NCBI GenBank assembly: GCA_016296565.1
Contig: JAEDJB010000008.1
Coordinates: 1 to 26,981, forward strand
Origin: Oscillospiraceae bacterium
GTDB lineage: Bacteria; Bacillota; Clostridia; Oscillospirales; Oscillospiraceae
Reading direction: 5' to 3'
DNA: 26,981 nucleotides
Made by a program: the position numbers and the translations under genes. Below the pieces are notes generated by a model. That model made no database searches. It saw nothing but the letters and a program-made list of their open reading frames with translations, and was not told where the DNA came from. Numbering within the stretch: position 1 is the first letter of the stretch; each line of letters starts with the position of its first letter. Shown here in pieces: positions 7,181 to 15,127 of the stretch.

Positions 7181-9396
7181 GAGAAATCCTGATTACATCA
7201 ACGGTTCTGATTGCGGCGCTGCTTGTGCTGCGGTGGGTGTTCCGGCGGACCCTCTCCCGCCGGGTTCAGTATGCCCTCTGGGCGCTGGTGCTGGTGCGGC
7301 TGCTGGTACCGGCGAGCCTTCCGGAGGCGGAGTTTTCCGTGCTCACTGCCGTCAGCTCCCAGGGAGAGACAGCGGCTGTCTCCCAGGCCGGGCAGGCGGC
7401 GCCCATACAGGCAGAGGGCGGCGTTTCCAACCCCCAGCCCAGTCAGCAGAGCCCGGCGGGGCAGGGACAGGCAGTCTATTCTAGCCAGAGCGGGACGGCG
7501 GCAGCGAACCCTGTGGAAAAGCCTGCCCTGCCCCAGGTTCTGAAGGGAATCTGGGGGGTGGGAATGATTCTGATGGGCGGCTTCTTTCTTTTGTCCAACC
7601 TGCGGTTCTGGCGGCGTCTGTGCCGGGAGCGGGAGCTCTATCCGGTGGAGGGATTCTCCCGGCGGGTGTATCTGATCCGGGACGGAGAGGGCCGTTCCCC
7701 CTTCCTGTTTGGACTTGTCCGGCCTGCCGTCTATCTGACGCCTGCCGTCGCTGTGTCTTCGCCGGAGACGCTGCGCCATGTGCTGGTCCATGAGGACACC
7801 CACGCCCGGCACCTGGACCCTCTGTGGGCTCTGCTTCGGTGCGTGTGCCTGACCATCTACTGGTTTGATCCCCTGGTGTGGGTGGCAGCGGCCTGCGCCA
7901 AAACCGACTGTGAGCTGGCCTGCGACGAGGGCGCTCTGGCGCGGCTGGGGGAGGACCAGCGCATCCCCTACGGCCAGACCATTCTCTCCCTCATTCCCGT
8001 GGGGAAGGGGCCGGGAAATCCCTTCCTCACCGCCTCCACCATGGCCGCAAGAAAGCGGCAGATGGAGGACCGCATCACCCGCATTGCCCAGGGTCCCCGG
8101 CAGGTTCTGGCGGCAGCGGTGGCAGTGGTGCTACTGATGGCAGGAGTGACTGCCTGCACCTTTACTGGCGGCGCTGAAGCCGGTGGTCCCGCCGCCCTGA
8201 CAGGAGAGGAACTGCAATTTTTCAACGAGGTATATTTCAATGGAGACGGGTACAACATCCGCAACCAGTTCCTCTCCTCCACCTATGAAACACCCCAGGA
8301 TATCGACCTTTATGAGCTTTTCTACTGTGAGGGGGGCGACCCCAGCGACGAAGAGATCCGGACCGTTTTGGGGACTGCCCCCGACAACCTGGTCTGCCCC
8401 GCCTTTAAGATCACCACCCGGGAGATGGACCAGATCCTGACCGAGTACATGGGGCTGACCCTGGAGGAGACCAACAAGACCAATCTGCGCTTCGACTACG
8501 ACGCCGCTTCCGACGCCTACTACCATATGCACGGGGACACCAACTACCGTTCCTATGTGTTCTTCCCTGTGGGGACCCGTGACGGGAAAGAGGTTAAGCT
8601 CTACTATCAGGACGATTTTATGGCAGATGGCTGGAAATGCCTGACTCTGCAGGACCAGGGGGGCGGGAACTATCACTTTGTGTCCAACCTGCCCTGCGCC
8701 AAGCCGGCTATCTCAACCAACTCCCCCGACGAAACCCCGGATATGACCCTGCCGTTAACGGAATTGCAGCCCTATGAAGCACCCGTCGTGTCGACAGAAC
8801 CCCACGTGGGGGACTATGTGACCTTCCTGGAGAACTGGGACTTTGACGGCCACTTTGTGCAGACCTACCGGGCTGCGGACGGGGCCATCTACGCCGCTGT
8901 GGTGGCGGGGGACGAGACCCGGTATGTATTTCAGTCCGGGCTCAGCGAGGATCACAGCATGTTCTTTTTCCAGGACCTCTTTGGATACGATGGGTTTTTC
9001 CTCCGCTATGGGGGAGAACTCCCGGCGGAGTATGGGGGTGACAGAGGGATCGTTACGGACTTCTACTATTTTTCAGAGGACGGTATGCCGACCCTGCTGG
9101 CCCGGTGCTATGGCAGCCAGGAGGCCCAGATTGCGGATCTGGACGGGGACGGGAACAATGAACTGCTTACCGACTGCCAGATCTTCTTCCAGCGGGAGGG
9201 CAGCCTTCGGGAAGCCAGACTGCCGGAACTGCTCCAAACAGCCGGGACAGAAGGGAAGGACTGGGGCAGCGCCCAGTGGAATCCCTATGACAAGTGCCTC
9301 CGCATCAGCGCTGCCGAAGGGCAGGCCGGGAAAGCCTGGACCTGCGATCTCTATTTTGCCGGGGACAGTCTGCTGCTGTATGAGGACCCGGCGTGA
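7177..9396 (+). CDS. M56 family membrane metallopeptidase (BlaR1/MecR1-like) with novel C-terminal sensor domain
   Basis: This 739-residue protein has hydrophobic segments at about 1-20, 26-45 and 125-145, then a cytosolic peptidase M56 zinc domain with HEXXH as H205-E-D-T-H209 and a probable third ligand E251 in ACDEGAL. A last membrane helix (about 310-328, ending AGVTAC with Cys327) leads to an external region of about 400 residues. In BlaR1 this region is a penicillin-binding sensor. Here no S-x-x-K, S-x-N or K-T-G set is seen. Instead it carries a D-L-D-G-D-G-N-N-E calcium-loop-like motif near the end, and its family is unknown to me. It probably senses an outside signal and cleaves or inactivates the BlaI-type partner encoded immediately upstream. 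The catalytic call is strong. The signal is unknown. Confidence 0.85.
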   Translation: MREILITSTVLIAALLVLRWVFRRTLSRRVQYALWALVLVRLLVPASLPEAEFSVLTAVSSQGETAAVSQAGQAAPIQAEGGVSNPQPSQQSPAGQGQAVYSSQSGTAAANPVEKPALPQVLKGIWGVGMILMGGFFLLSNLRFWRRLCRERELYPVEGFSRRVYLIRDGEGRSPFLFGLVRPAVYLTPAVAVSSPETLRHVLVHEDTHARHLDPLWALLRCVCLTIYWFDPLVWVAAACAKTDCELACDEGALARLGEDQRIPYGQTILSLIPVGKGPGNPFLTASTMAARKRQMEDRITRIAQGPRQVLAAAVAVVLLMAGVTACTFTGGAEAGGPAALTGEELQFFNEVYFNGDGYNIRNQFLSSTYETPQDIDLYELFYCEGGDPSDEEIRTVLGTAPDNLVCPAFKITTREMDQILTEYMGLTLEETNKTNLRFDYDAASDAYYHMHGDTNYRSYVFFPVGTRDGKEVKLYYQDDFMADGWKCLTLQDQGGGNYHFVSNLPCAKPAISTNSPDETPDMTLPLTELQPYEAPVVSTEPHVGDYVTFLENWDFDGHFVQTYRAADGAIYAAVVAGDETRYVFQSGLSEDHSMFFFQDLFGYDGFFLRYGGELPAEYGGDRGIVTDFYYFSEDGMPTLLARCYGSQEAQIADLDGDGNNELLTDCQIFFQREGSLREARLPELLQTAGTEGKDWGSAQWNPYDKCLRISAAEGQAGKAWTCDLYFAGDSLLLYEDPA

Positions 9397-9410
9397 CAAC
9401 GGAAAACAGA

Positions 9411-9441
9411 AAAGGGACCGCCCCGGTGGGGCGGTCCCTTT
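9411..9441. terminator. Bidirectional terminator between M56 gene and pgm
   Basis: A perfect 14-bp inverted repeat (9411-9424 with 9428-9441) with a three-base loop lies between convergent genes. T-rich tails exist on both strands, the better one on the minus strand (TTTTCTGTTTT). Confidence 0.85.
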
Positions 9442-9458
9442 GTCGTCTGATTCTGATG

Positions 9459-11192
9459 TTAATCGTTCACCATGTTTTTCAGCTCGTCGGTCCAGGCGGC
9501 GTATTTTGCGGTTTTTGCCCGGCAGGCGGCAGCGTCGGGGCCGGTGGCCAGAACGTAGACCTTGATCTTGGGCTCGGTGCCCGAGGGGCGGATCACCAGG
9601 TCGGTGCCGTCGGCCAACAGATAGCGCAGCACGTTGGAGCCGGCCAGCTCCATCCGGGTGGCCTCTCCCGTGACGGCGTCCACCTGGGAGCCATCCTGAT
9701 AGTCCCGGCGGACAATGACCTTGGTCCCGGCAATCTCCTGGAGGGGATTGGCCCGGAGCCCAGCCATAAGGGCCTTCATGTTGGCCATGCCCTCCAGCCC
9801 GGGCATCACCAGGTTTACGGTTTCCTCCCCGTGGTAGCCGTGCTTCTGGTAGAGAACCTCCAGAGCGTCCAGCAGGGTCATGCCCTGGGCGGCGTACCAG
9901 GCAGTCATCTCCGTGAGCAGCAGGGAGGCGGTGACCGCGTCCTTGTCCCGGACGTAGTCGCCGATCATGTAGCCGATGGACTCCTCGTAGGAGAAAATCA
10001 CGTGGCCCTGGCCGGCGGCCTCCAGCTGGTTCTTCTTCTCGGCCATGAACTTAAAGCCGGTGAAGGTGTCGTAGCTGCGGACCCCGTAGGACTCAGCTAC
10101 CTTTTTGGCCAGGTTGGTGGTGACGATGGACTTGAGGGCTACCGGGTCCTCCGGCAGGGTTCCGGCCCGCTGCTTGGCCGCGATCAGGTAGTCCAGCAGC
10201 AGAACGCCGGTCTGGTTGCCGGAAATCTGGATGTACTGGCCGTTTTTGTCCTTCACCTGGATGGCCACCCGGTCCGCGTCAGGGTCGGAGCCCAGGATCA
10301 GGTCCGCGTCCACTTCCTTGGCCAGCTGCAGGGCCAGGGCAAAGCTCTCGGGATTTTCCGGGTTGGGGGATTTTACGGTGGGGAAGGAGCCGTCAATGAC
10401 CATCTGCTCAGGCACGCAGTACAGGTGCTTGATGCCCAGCTCTCCCAGCACGTAGGGGATCTGCTGGTACCCGGTGCCGTGGAAGGGGGTGTACACCATG
10501 CGGAAGGTGTCTGCCACCTTGGCAACGGAGGCCTTGTCGTTGATCTGGTCCAGAACATGGGCCAGGAATTTGCCGTCGGTTTCCTTGCCGATGAGGGTGA
10601 TGAGTCCCTGGTCCAGGGCGGCCTGGTAGTCCATGGTTTTGACCCCGTCGAACACATCCAGCTCCCCCATGACCTTGGCAATGGCGGCGGCGTGCTGGGG
10701 AGGCAACTGGGCGCCGTCGGACCAGTAGACCTTGTAGCCGTTGTACTCCGGGGGATTGTGGCTGGCGGTGACGTTCAGACCGGCGATGCAGCCATACTCC
10801 CGGACAGCAAAGGACAGCTCAGGGGTGGGGTGCATGGCGTCAAAGAGGCGGACGGGAATGCCGTTGGCTGCCATGACGCAGGCTGCCTCCCGGGCAAACT
10901 CAGCGGAGTGGATGCGGCAGTCATAGCAGATGGCCACCCCCTTGGCGGCCTGCTGGGGCCCCTCTGCCAGGATCACCTGGGCAAAGGCCTGGGTGGCATG
11001 GCGGATCACGTAGACGTTCATCCGGCGCAGGCCCAGCCCCATGACCCCCCGGAGCCCGGCGGTGCCGAACTCCAGCATGCCAAAGAAGCGGTCCTCAACC
11101 TCCTTGGGGTCCAGGGCCTCCAGTTCGGCCTTTTCCTGGGGGGAGAGGGCGTCGCTGCGGAGCCAGCGGTCATAGCGTTCCTGATAAGACAT
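9459..11192 (-). CDS. Phosphoglucomutase/phosphomannomutase (alpha-D-phosphohexomutase)
   Basis: This 577-residue cytosolic enzyme interconverts hexose 1- and 6-phosphates, feeding UDP-glucose or GDP-mannose synthesis for wall polymers. All four signature regions are present: the phosphoserine loop T-A-S144-H-N-P, the metal loop D-P-D-A-D-R, the sugar-binding E-E-S-I-G-Y, and the phosphate-binding R-P-S-G-T-E-P near the C-terminus. Early residues FGTAGLRGVMG bind substrate. Length matches the PgcA-type bacterial enzymes of about 570-580 residues. The start ATG 11192 has AAAGGAGA upstream. It follows rlmH by 21 bp on the same strand, so the two are probably cotranscribed. Whether glucose or mannose phosphates are preferred cannot be read from the sequence. 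Confidence 0.93.
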   Translation of the reverse strand: MSYQERYDRWLRSDALSPQEKAELEALDPKEVEDRFFGMLEFGTAGLRGVMGLGLRRMNVYVIRHATQAFAQVILAEGPQQAAKGVAICYDCRIHSAEFAREAACVMAANGIPVRLFDAMHPTPELSFAVREYGCIAGLNVTASHNPPEYNGYKVYWSDGAQLPPQHAAAIAKVMGELDVFDGVKTMDYQAALDQGLITLIGKETDGKFLAHVLDQINDKASVAKVADTFRMVYTPFHGTGYQQIPYVLGELGIKHLYCVPEQMVIDGSFPTVKSPNPENPESFALALQLAKEVDADLILGSDPDADRVAIQVKDKNGQYIQISGNQTGVLLLDYLIAAKQRAGTLPEDPVALKSIVTTNLAKKVAESYGVRSYDTFTGFKFMAEKKNQLEAAGQGHVIFSYEESIGYMIGDYVRDKDAVTASLLLTEMTAWYAAQGMTLLDALEVLYQKHGYHGEETVNLVMPGLEGMANMKALMAGLRANPLQEIAGTKVIVRRDYQDGSQVDAVTGEATRMELAGSNVLRYLLADGTDLVIRPSGTEPKIKVYVLATGPDAAACRAKTAKYAAWTDELKNMVND

Positions 11193-11213
11193 AGAAGCTC
11201 TCCTTTCTTTGGG

Positions 11214-11696
11214 TCATTTGTGGTACCGGGTGCCGAGATTGATCTGAAAGGCCCGGTAGACCTGTTCCAGCACCATGACCCGGGCCAGGTGGTGGGGGAA
11301 GGTCATGGGGGACATGGACAGGCGCAGCTGGGCCCGTTCCTTCACCGAGGGGTGCAGACCGAAGGAGCCGCCGATGACCAGCGCCAGGCTGGAGGCGCCC
11401 TCTACGGTCCATTTTTCCAGCTGAGCGGCCAGGTCCTGGCTGGACAGGAGCTTTCCCTCCACGCACAGGGCGATGACCTTGGCCCCCTTGGGCAGCTTCT
11501 GGAAGAGAAGGGCGGCCTCCTTTTCCAGGGCGGCGTCAATCTGGGCCTGGGAGGGGTCCTCCGGAAGCCGGCTTTCCGGCAGCTCGGTAATGGCGAGCTT
11601 GCAGAAGGCCCCCAGGCGCTTTTCATACTCTGCGCAGGCGGCGGCAAAGTGCTTTTCCTTCAGTTTGCCCACGCAGAAGAGATGGATGCTGACCAT
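11214..11696 (-). CDS. rlmH: 23S rRNA (pseudouridine1915-N3)-methyltransferase RlmH
   Basis: This SPOUT-fold methyltransferase modifies pseudouridine 1915 in helix 69 of 23S rRNA on assembled 70S ribosomes. The 160-residue length is almost exactly the family norm. Diagnostic segments are the SAM-binding knot with VIGGSFGLHPSV and the C-terminus LSMSPMTFPHHLARVMVLEQ ending in GTRYHK. I chose ATG 11696 (MVSIHLFCVGK), with a modest GAGGT upstream, over an ATG 18 codons earlier because family members begin here. It sits between murA, separated by a terminator, and pgm (21-bp gap). Confidence 0.95.
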   Translation of the reverse strand: MVSIHLFCVGKLKEKHFAAACAEYEKRLGAFCKLAITELPESRLPEDPSQAQIDAALEKEAALLFQKLPKGAKVIALCVEGKLLSSQDLAAQLEKWTVEGASSLALVIGGSFGLHPSVKERAQLRLSMSPMTFPHHLARVMVLEQVYRAFQINLGTRYHK

Positions 11697-11724
11697 ACAA
11701 TCAACCTCAGCCTTTTCAAAATAT

Positions 11725-11759
11725 GAAAAAACGGACGGCGGAGGTTCCACCGTCCGTTT
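11725..11759 (-). terminator. Terminator of murA
   Basis: A 10-bp stem AAACGGACGG/CCGTCCGTTT with an 11-base loop is followed by TTTTTT on the minus strand, between the murA stop and the rlmH start. It should separate the two transcripts at least in part. Confidence 0.82.
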
Positions 11760-11791
11760 GTCTTGCAGTTTGTAAGGGACCGGGCGGCGCG

Positions 11792-13084
11792 TCAGCCTGC
11801 GCTGGTGCGCCAGTCCTCGTCGGGAATGGTCTTAACGTGGATATCCGCGCCCAGCTTGGCCAGCTTCTCCACAATGTTCTCATAGCCCCGCTCAATATAG
11901 TAGACCTGGTCTACTTCAGTAATCCCGTGGGCAGCCAGACCGGCCACGATCATGGCAGCTCCCGCCCGCAGGTCGCAGGCGCACACCGGCGCGCCGGTGA
12001 GCTGGCGCACCCCTTCGATGACGGCGATTTTGCCGTCCACCTGGATGTTGGCCCCCATGCGGCGGAACTCGTCGGCATAGCGGTACCGGTTGTCCCAGAT
12101 GCCCTCGGTGAGGATGCTGGTGCCCTCAGCCAGGCACAGGACAGCGGCAATCTGGGGCTGCATGTCCGTGGGGAAGCCGGGGTAGGGCATGGTCTTTACG
12201 TTGGTGCGGGTGAGCTTGCCGGTGCGGCGGACGATGAGGGAATCTCCATCTTCCTCAATCTCCACCCCCATCTCCACCAGCTTGGCGGTGATGCAGTCCA
12301 GGTGCTTGGGGATGATGTTGTTGATGCGCACCTCACCCCCGGCGGCAGCCACGGCGGTCATGTAGGTGCCCGCCTCGATCTGGTCGGGGATGATGGAATA
12401 GGTGCCGCCCCGGAGGCTCTTCACCCCGCGGATTTTGATTACATCCGTTCCGGCGCCCATAATGTCGGCGCCCATGGAGTTGAGGAAGTTGGCCAGGTCC
12501 ACAATGTGGGGCTCCTTGGCGGCGTTTTCAATGATGGTGAGGCCCTCTGCCAGGGCAGCGGCCAGCATGATGTTCATGGTGGCTCCCACGGAGACCACGT
12601 CCAGGTAGACCTGGGCGCCCCGCAGGCGGCCATGAGGGGCTACAGCATAGATAAAGCCGTTTTCCACCTGAATCTCCGCGCCCATGGCGGAGAAGCCCTT
12701 CAGGTGCTGGTCAATGGGGCGCACCCCCAGGTCGCAGCCCCCGGGCGGGGGAACCTCTGCCCGACCGAAACGGCCCAGGAGAGCACCGATGAGGTAATAG
12801 GAAGCACGAATCTGGCGGGCCAGCTCGTAGGGAACATTCTGCTTGTAGACGTTGGAGCAGTCCAGCTCCACCGTGGTTCGGTTAATCATGCGGACGTTGG
12901 CGCCCAGATCCTTCATGATGCCGAGGATCAGGGTCACGTCGCTGATGTTGGGAACATTCTCGATCCGGCAGACGCCGTCTACCAAAAGGGCTGCGGGAAG
13001 AATGGCCACAGCGGCATTCTTTGCGCCGCTGATGTCAACCTCGCCGTGGAGAGGTTTACCGCCGCAGATCACGTATTTTGTCAA
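11792..13084 (-). CDS. murA: UDP-N-acetylglucosamine 1-carboxyvinyltransferase (MurA)
   Basis: MurA catalyses the first committed step of peptidoglycan synthesis in the cytosol, transferring enolpyruvate from PEP to UDP-GlcNAc. The two-domain inside-out barrel family is clear from ISGAKN near the N-terminus and PPGGCDLGVRPIDQHL. That loop has the catalytic cysteine (C117) which fosfomycin alkylates, so no Asp-type resistance is seen. I prefer a TTG start at 13084 (TKYVICGGKPLHGE). GAAGG lies seven bases upstream and the active-site lysine then becomes K22, as in E. coli MurA. A GTG at 13093 would sit directly against the ribosome-binding site. The gene has its own promoter and a hairpin-bearing leader. 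Gram-positives often carry two MurA paralogues, and which one this is cannot be decided. Confidence 0.93.
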   Translation of the reverse strand: MTKYVICGGKPLHGEVDISGAKNAAVAILPAALLVDGVCRIENVPNISDVTLILGIMKDLGANVRMINRTTVELDCSNVYKQNVPYELARQIRASYYLIGALLGRFGRAEVPPPGGCDLGVRPIDQHLKGFSAMGAEIQVENGFIYAVAPHGRLRGAQVYLDVVSVGATMNIMLAAALAEGLTIIENAAKEPHIVDLANFLNSMGADIMGAGTDVIKIRGVKSLRGGTYSIIPDQIEAGTYMTAVAAAGGEVRINNIIPKHLDCITAKLVEMGVEIEEDGDSLIVRRTGKLTRTNVKTMPYPGFPTDMQPQIAAVLCLAEGTSILTEGIWDNRYRYADEFRRMGANIQVDGKIAVIEGVRQLTGAPVCACDLRAGAAMIVAGLAAHGITEVDQVYYIERGYENIVEKLAKLGADIHVKTIPDEDWRTSAG

Positions 13085-13137
13085 AACGGGCACCTTCTTT
13101 TATCGTTCTCAAACACAGATACACTATATCGTTAGGT

Positions 13138-13175
13138 AAGAAAACAGACCAGCAGGGGCAGGATACCCCGGTCTG
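13138..13175 (-). terminator. Possible attenuator hairpin in the murA leader
   Basis: On the minus strand CAGACC/GGTCTG and GGGG/CCCC form a bulged stem (13145-13175) followed by TTTTCTT. It is about 50-90 bp upstream of murA and inside its predicted leader, so it may control read-through into murA. Confidence 0.45.
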
Positions 13176-13267
13176 TATATATCATTTCCGGTTTTCGCAC
13201 ACGCATGTATGCGGATGGATGCGGAGATTACAGGAGAGCAGGCCATAAAACGCCATGCTCTGAGGCC

Positions 13268-13276
13268 ATTATAGCA
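13268..13276 (-). promoter_or_regulatory. Extended -10 promoter of murA
   Basis: TGCTATAAT on the minus strand (13276-13268) is a consensus extended -10. The -35 region is only T-rich (TTTTAT). It would give a leader of about 175 nt before murA. Confidence 0.6.
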
Positions 13277-13343
13277 TCCCCTGCAAGAAAATAAAAGAAG
13301 AAAATTAACAAAATGTGAGATTGCGGTGAAAATCTTTCATTTT

Positions 13344-13604
13344 TTATGCAAATTCAACAGAAAATTCGTGGCATTTTTCTTCCTGGGGCAGTCGCGGCAG
13401 GACGAAAAAGAGCACACCCTGTCGGGAAGGGAAGAGGGAAAGCTCCATAACGGGGGGAATAGGCTGCCGGGCCCGGACCAGCGCGTCCCGGACCAGCCGG
13501 AGTGCCTGGGCCTGGGTGAGACTGTGGGGGGAGAGCTGAAGGGCAGCCAGCTCCTCCCGGGAGAAAAAGAGGGCTGTCCCGCCATCGGATTGGGAAAGGT
13601 TCAT
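13344..13604 (-). CDS. Small hypothetical protein (86 aa)
   Basis: I do not recognise the family. The start is well supported: ATG 13604 has AGGAGG five bases upstream and a promoter at 13635-13664. The product is 86 residues, soluble, with no signal or membrane segment. It opens MNLSQSDGGTALFFSREELA, has a helical centre (about 20-48), and a beta-rich end MELSLFPSRQGVLFFVLPRL. The combination of a short EELxxL-type helix start and a beta strand loosely recalls the N-terminal domain of MecA-type adaptors, but this is only an impression. It is monocistronic and divergent from the NUDIX/WalR operon, with two back-to-back promoters. Confidence 0.72.
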   Translation of the reverse strand: MNLSQSDGGTALFFSREELAALQLSPHSLTQAQALRLVRDALVRARQPIPPVMELSLFPSRQGVLFFVLPRLPQEEKCHEFSVEFA

Positions 13605-13634
13605 AAAAGCCTCCTGGGAAACTGAGATGGAACC

Positions 13635-13664
13635 ATTATACCGGACGGGGACCTCCCCGGGCAA
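13635..13664 (-). promoter_or_regulatory. Promoter of the small hypothetical gene
   Basis: TTGCCC and TATAAT (13640-13635) on the minus strand have an 18-bp spacer, about 30 bp before the start codon. Confidence 0.6.
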
Positions 13665-13705
13665 ATGCAATGATTCCCACCTGCCCTTCCTCCGGGTAAA
13701 AGAAG

Positions 13706-13734
13706 TTGGCAGCGCCGCGAAACTATGGTATAAT
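13706..13734 (+). promoter_or_regulatory. Promoter of the NUDIX-walRK operon
   Basis: TTGGCA (13706-13711) and TATAAT (13729-13734) have a 17-bp spacer, giving a leader of about 70 nt before the GTG start of the NUDIX gene. Confidence 0.75.
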
Positions 13735-13811
13735 ACCATTCTAATTAACAAAAAAGGAACCCGGGACATGCTCCCGCGAAACAAAGGATAACAAAGCAGA
13801 GGTGTAGAAAC

Positions 13812-14357
13812 GTGGAACTGAAAGAAGAAATGGTCTCTCAGCAGACCGTGTATGAAGGCATCATCGTAAACGTCCGCCGGGACAAGGCCCGGCTGCTGGA
13901 CGGCCGGATCACCAACCGGGAAGTGGTGGAGCATCCCGGCGGGGTGGCGGTGTTTGCTCTGGACGAGGAGAACCGGGTCACCCTGGTGCGCCAGTTCCGC
14001 TATCCCATGGGGGAGCCGGTGCTGGAGCTGCCCGCCGGCAAGCTGGAGCCCGGAGAGGACCCCAGAGAGGGAGCCCTGCGGGAGCTGGCGGAGGAGACCG
14101 GCCTGGAGCCCAAGACCTTCCTGTCCATGGGAGAGAGCTTCTCCTCCCCCGGTATCTTTGCGGAGAAGATTCATCTGTTCTTTGCCAAGGACCTGGTCCG
14201 GGGGAACGTCCACCCGGACGACGGGGAGTTTCTGGAGGTGCTCCAGGTGCCCTATGACCAGGTGCTGGACATGGTCCGCCGGGGGGAAATCAAGGACGGC
14301 AAGACCATGGCTGGCATTCTGAAGGCCTCCCTGCTGATGCAGGAGGAGAAGGCATAA
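13812..14357 (+). CDS. NUDIX hydrolase (ADP-ribose pyrophosphatase-like)
   Basis: This 181-residue cytosolic enzyme probably cleaves ADP-ribose to AMP and ribose 5-phosphate. The NUDIX box G-x5-E-x7-R-E-L-x-E-E-x-G-L is complete at residues 76-98, with the metal-binding glutamates at 91, 94 and 95. The upstream strand motif VRQFRYPMGEPVLELPAGKL and the downstream S-P-G-I sequence are typical of ADP-ribose pyrophosphatases. The start is GTG 13812 with GAGGTG seven bases upstream. It is the first gene of the operon. Its TAA lies within the ribosome-binding region of the response regulator gene nine bases later, so they are cotranscribed. Its role next to a wall-stress system is not obvious and may be only genomic convenience. 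Confidence 0.9.
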   Translation: MELKEEMVSQQTVYEGIIVNVRRDKARLLDGRITNREVVEHPGGVAVFALDEENRVTLVRQFRYPMGEPVLELPAGKLEPGEDPREGALRELAEETGLEPKTFLSMGESFSSPGIFAEKIHLFFAKDLVRGNVHPDDGEFLEVLQVPYDQVLDMVRRGEIKDGKTMAGILKASLLMQEEKA

Positions 14358-14366
14358 GGAGGACAT

Positions 14367-15077
14367 ATGGAGAGGAAAACGGTTCTGATCGTGGAGGATG
14401 AAAAAAGCATTGTGGACATCCTCCGCTTTAACCTGCAGAAGGAGGGCTACCGCACCCTGGAGGCTTACGACGGGGCCGCGGGCCTGAAGCTGGCCCTGGA
14501 GGAGAACCCGGACCTGATCCTGCTGGACCTGATGCTCCCGGCCATGAACGGCTTCGAGGTCTGCAAGACCATCCGGGACAAGGGCTACAGCACCCCGGTG
14601 CTGATCATCACCGCCCGGGAGGCGGAGAAGGACAAGATCCTGGGCCTGGACCTGGGGGCGGATGACTACATCACCAAGCCCTTCTCCATCCGGGAGCTGA
14701 TGGCCCGGGTGAAGGCCAACATCCGCCGGGCGGACATGGTGAGCCAGAGTACCCCGCCCAGCCGGGACAACCGGCTGGACCTGGGACGCCTGGTCCTGGA
14801 CAAGGGGGCCAGCCAGGCCTTCAAGGACGGGGCGGATCTGGAGCTGACCCAGCGGGAGTTTGAGCTGCTCACCTACCTGGCCTCCAATGCGGGGCAGGTG
14901 TTCTCCCGCCAGGAGCTCATGGAACGGGTGTGGAACTACGAGGGCTACGTGGGGGACGTGCGGGGGGTCGACGTGGCCATCCGCCGCCTGCGGGAAAAGG
15001 TGGAGGACAACCCCGCCCAGCCCAAATACATCATCACCCGCCGGGGCGCGGGCTACTACTTCCAGAAAGATATCTGA
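14367..15077 (+). CDS. walR: OmpR/PhoB-family response regulator, WalR (YycF)-like
   Basis: This 236-residue two-component regulator has a receiver domain (1 to about 120) with acidic residues E10-D11, phosphoacceptor D54, T82 and K104, and a winged-helix DNA-binding domain (about 138-233) ending IITRRGAGYYF. The WalR assignment comes mainly from context, because the gene is followed by a PAS-containing kinase and by YycH- and YycI-like membrane proteins. In Bacillota that set is the essential WalRK system that adjusts cell-wall hydrolase expression. The start ATG has AGGAGG five bases upstream. A PhoP-type identity is the main alternative, as receiver sequence alone does not separate them. 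Confidence 0.9.
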   Translation: MERKTVLIVEDEKSIVDILRFNLQKEGYRTLEAYDGAAGLKLALEENPDLILLDLMLPAMNGFEVCKTIRDKGYSTPVLIITAREAEKDKILGLDLGADDYITKPFSIRELMARVKANIRRADMVSQSTPPSRDNRLDLGRLVLDKGASQAFKDGADLELTQREFELLTYLASNAGQVFSRQELMERVWNYEGYVGDVRGVDVAIRRLREKVEDNPAQPKYIITRRGAGYYFQKDI

Positions 15078-15101
15078 CCGCTTTGAACAAGCGGCCCTTT
15101 T
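15078..15101 (+). other. Small hairpin between walR and walK
   Basis: CCGCTT/AAGCGG with a five-base loop, followed by CCCTTTT, lies directly after the walR stop. It is too short for an efficient terminator but could reduce kinase expression relative to the regulator or mark an RNA end. Confidence 0.35.
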
Positions 15102-15127
15102 CGCCAAGCTGATTGGAGTGTGATGGC

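Noticed and set aside
9393..11726. 777-codon plus-strand frame opposite pgm and rlmH
   Set aside because: Shadow of two well-identified minus-strand genes. Low-complexity Gly/Leu/Val/His composition and no domain.
13085..13093. GTG 13093 as the murA start
   Set aside because: It directly abuts the GAAGG site, leaving no spacing, whereas TTG 13084 has seven bases and gives the K22 numbering of MurA.
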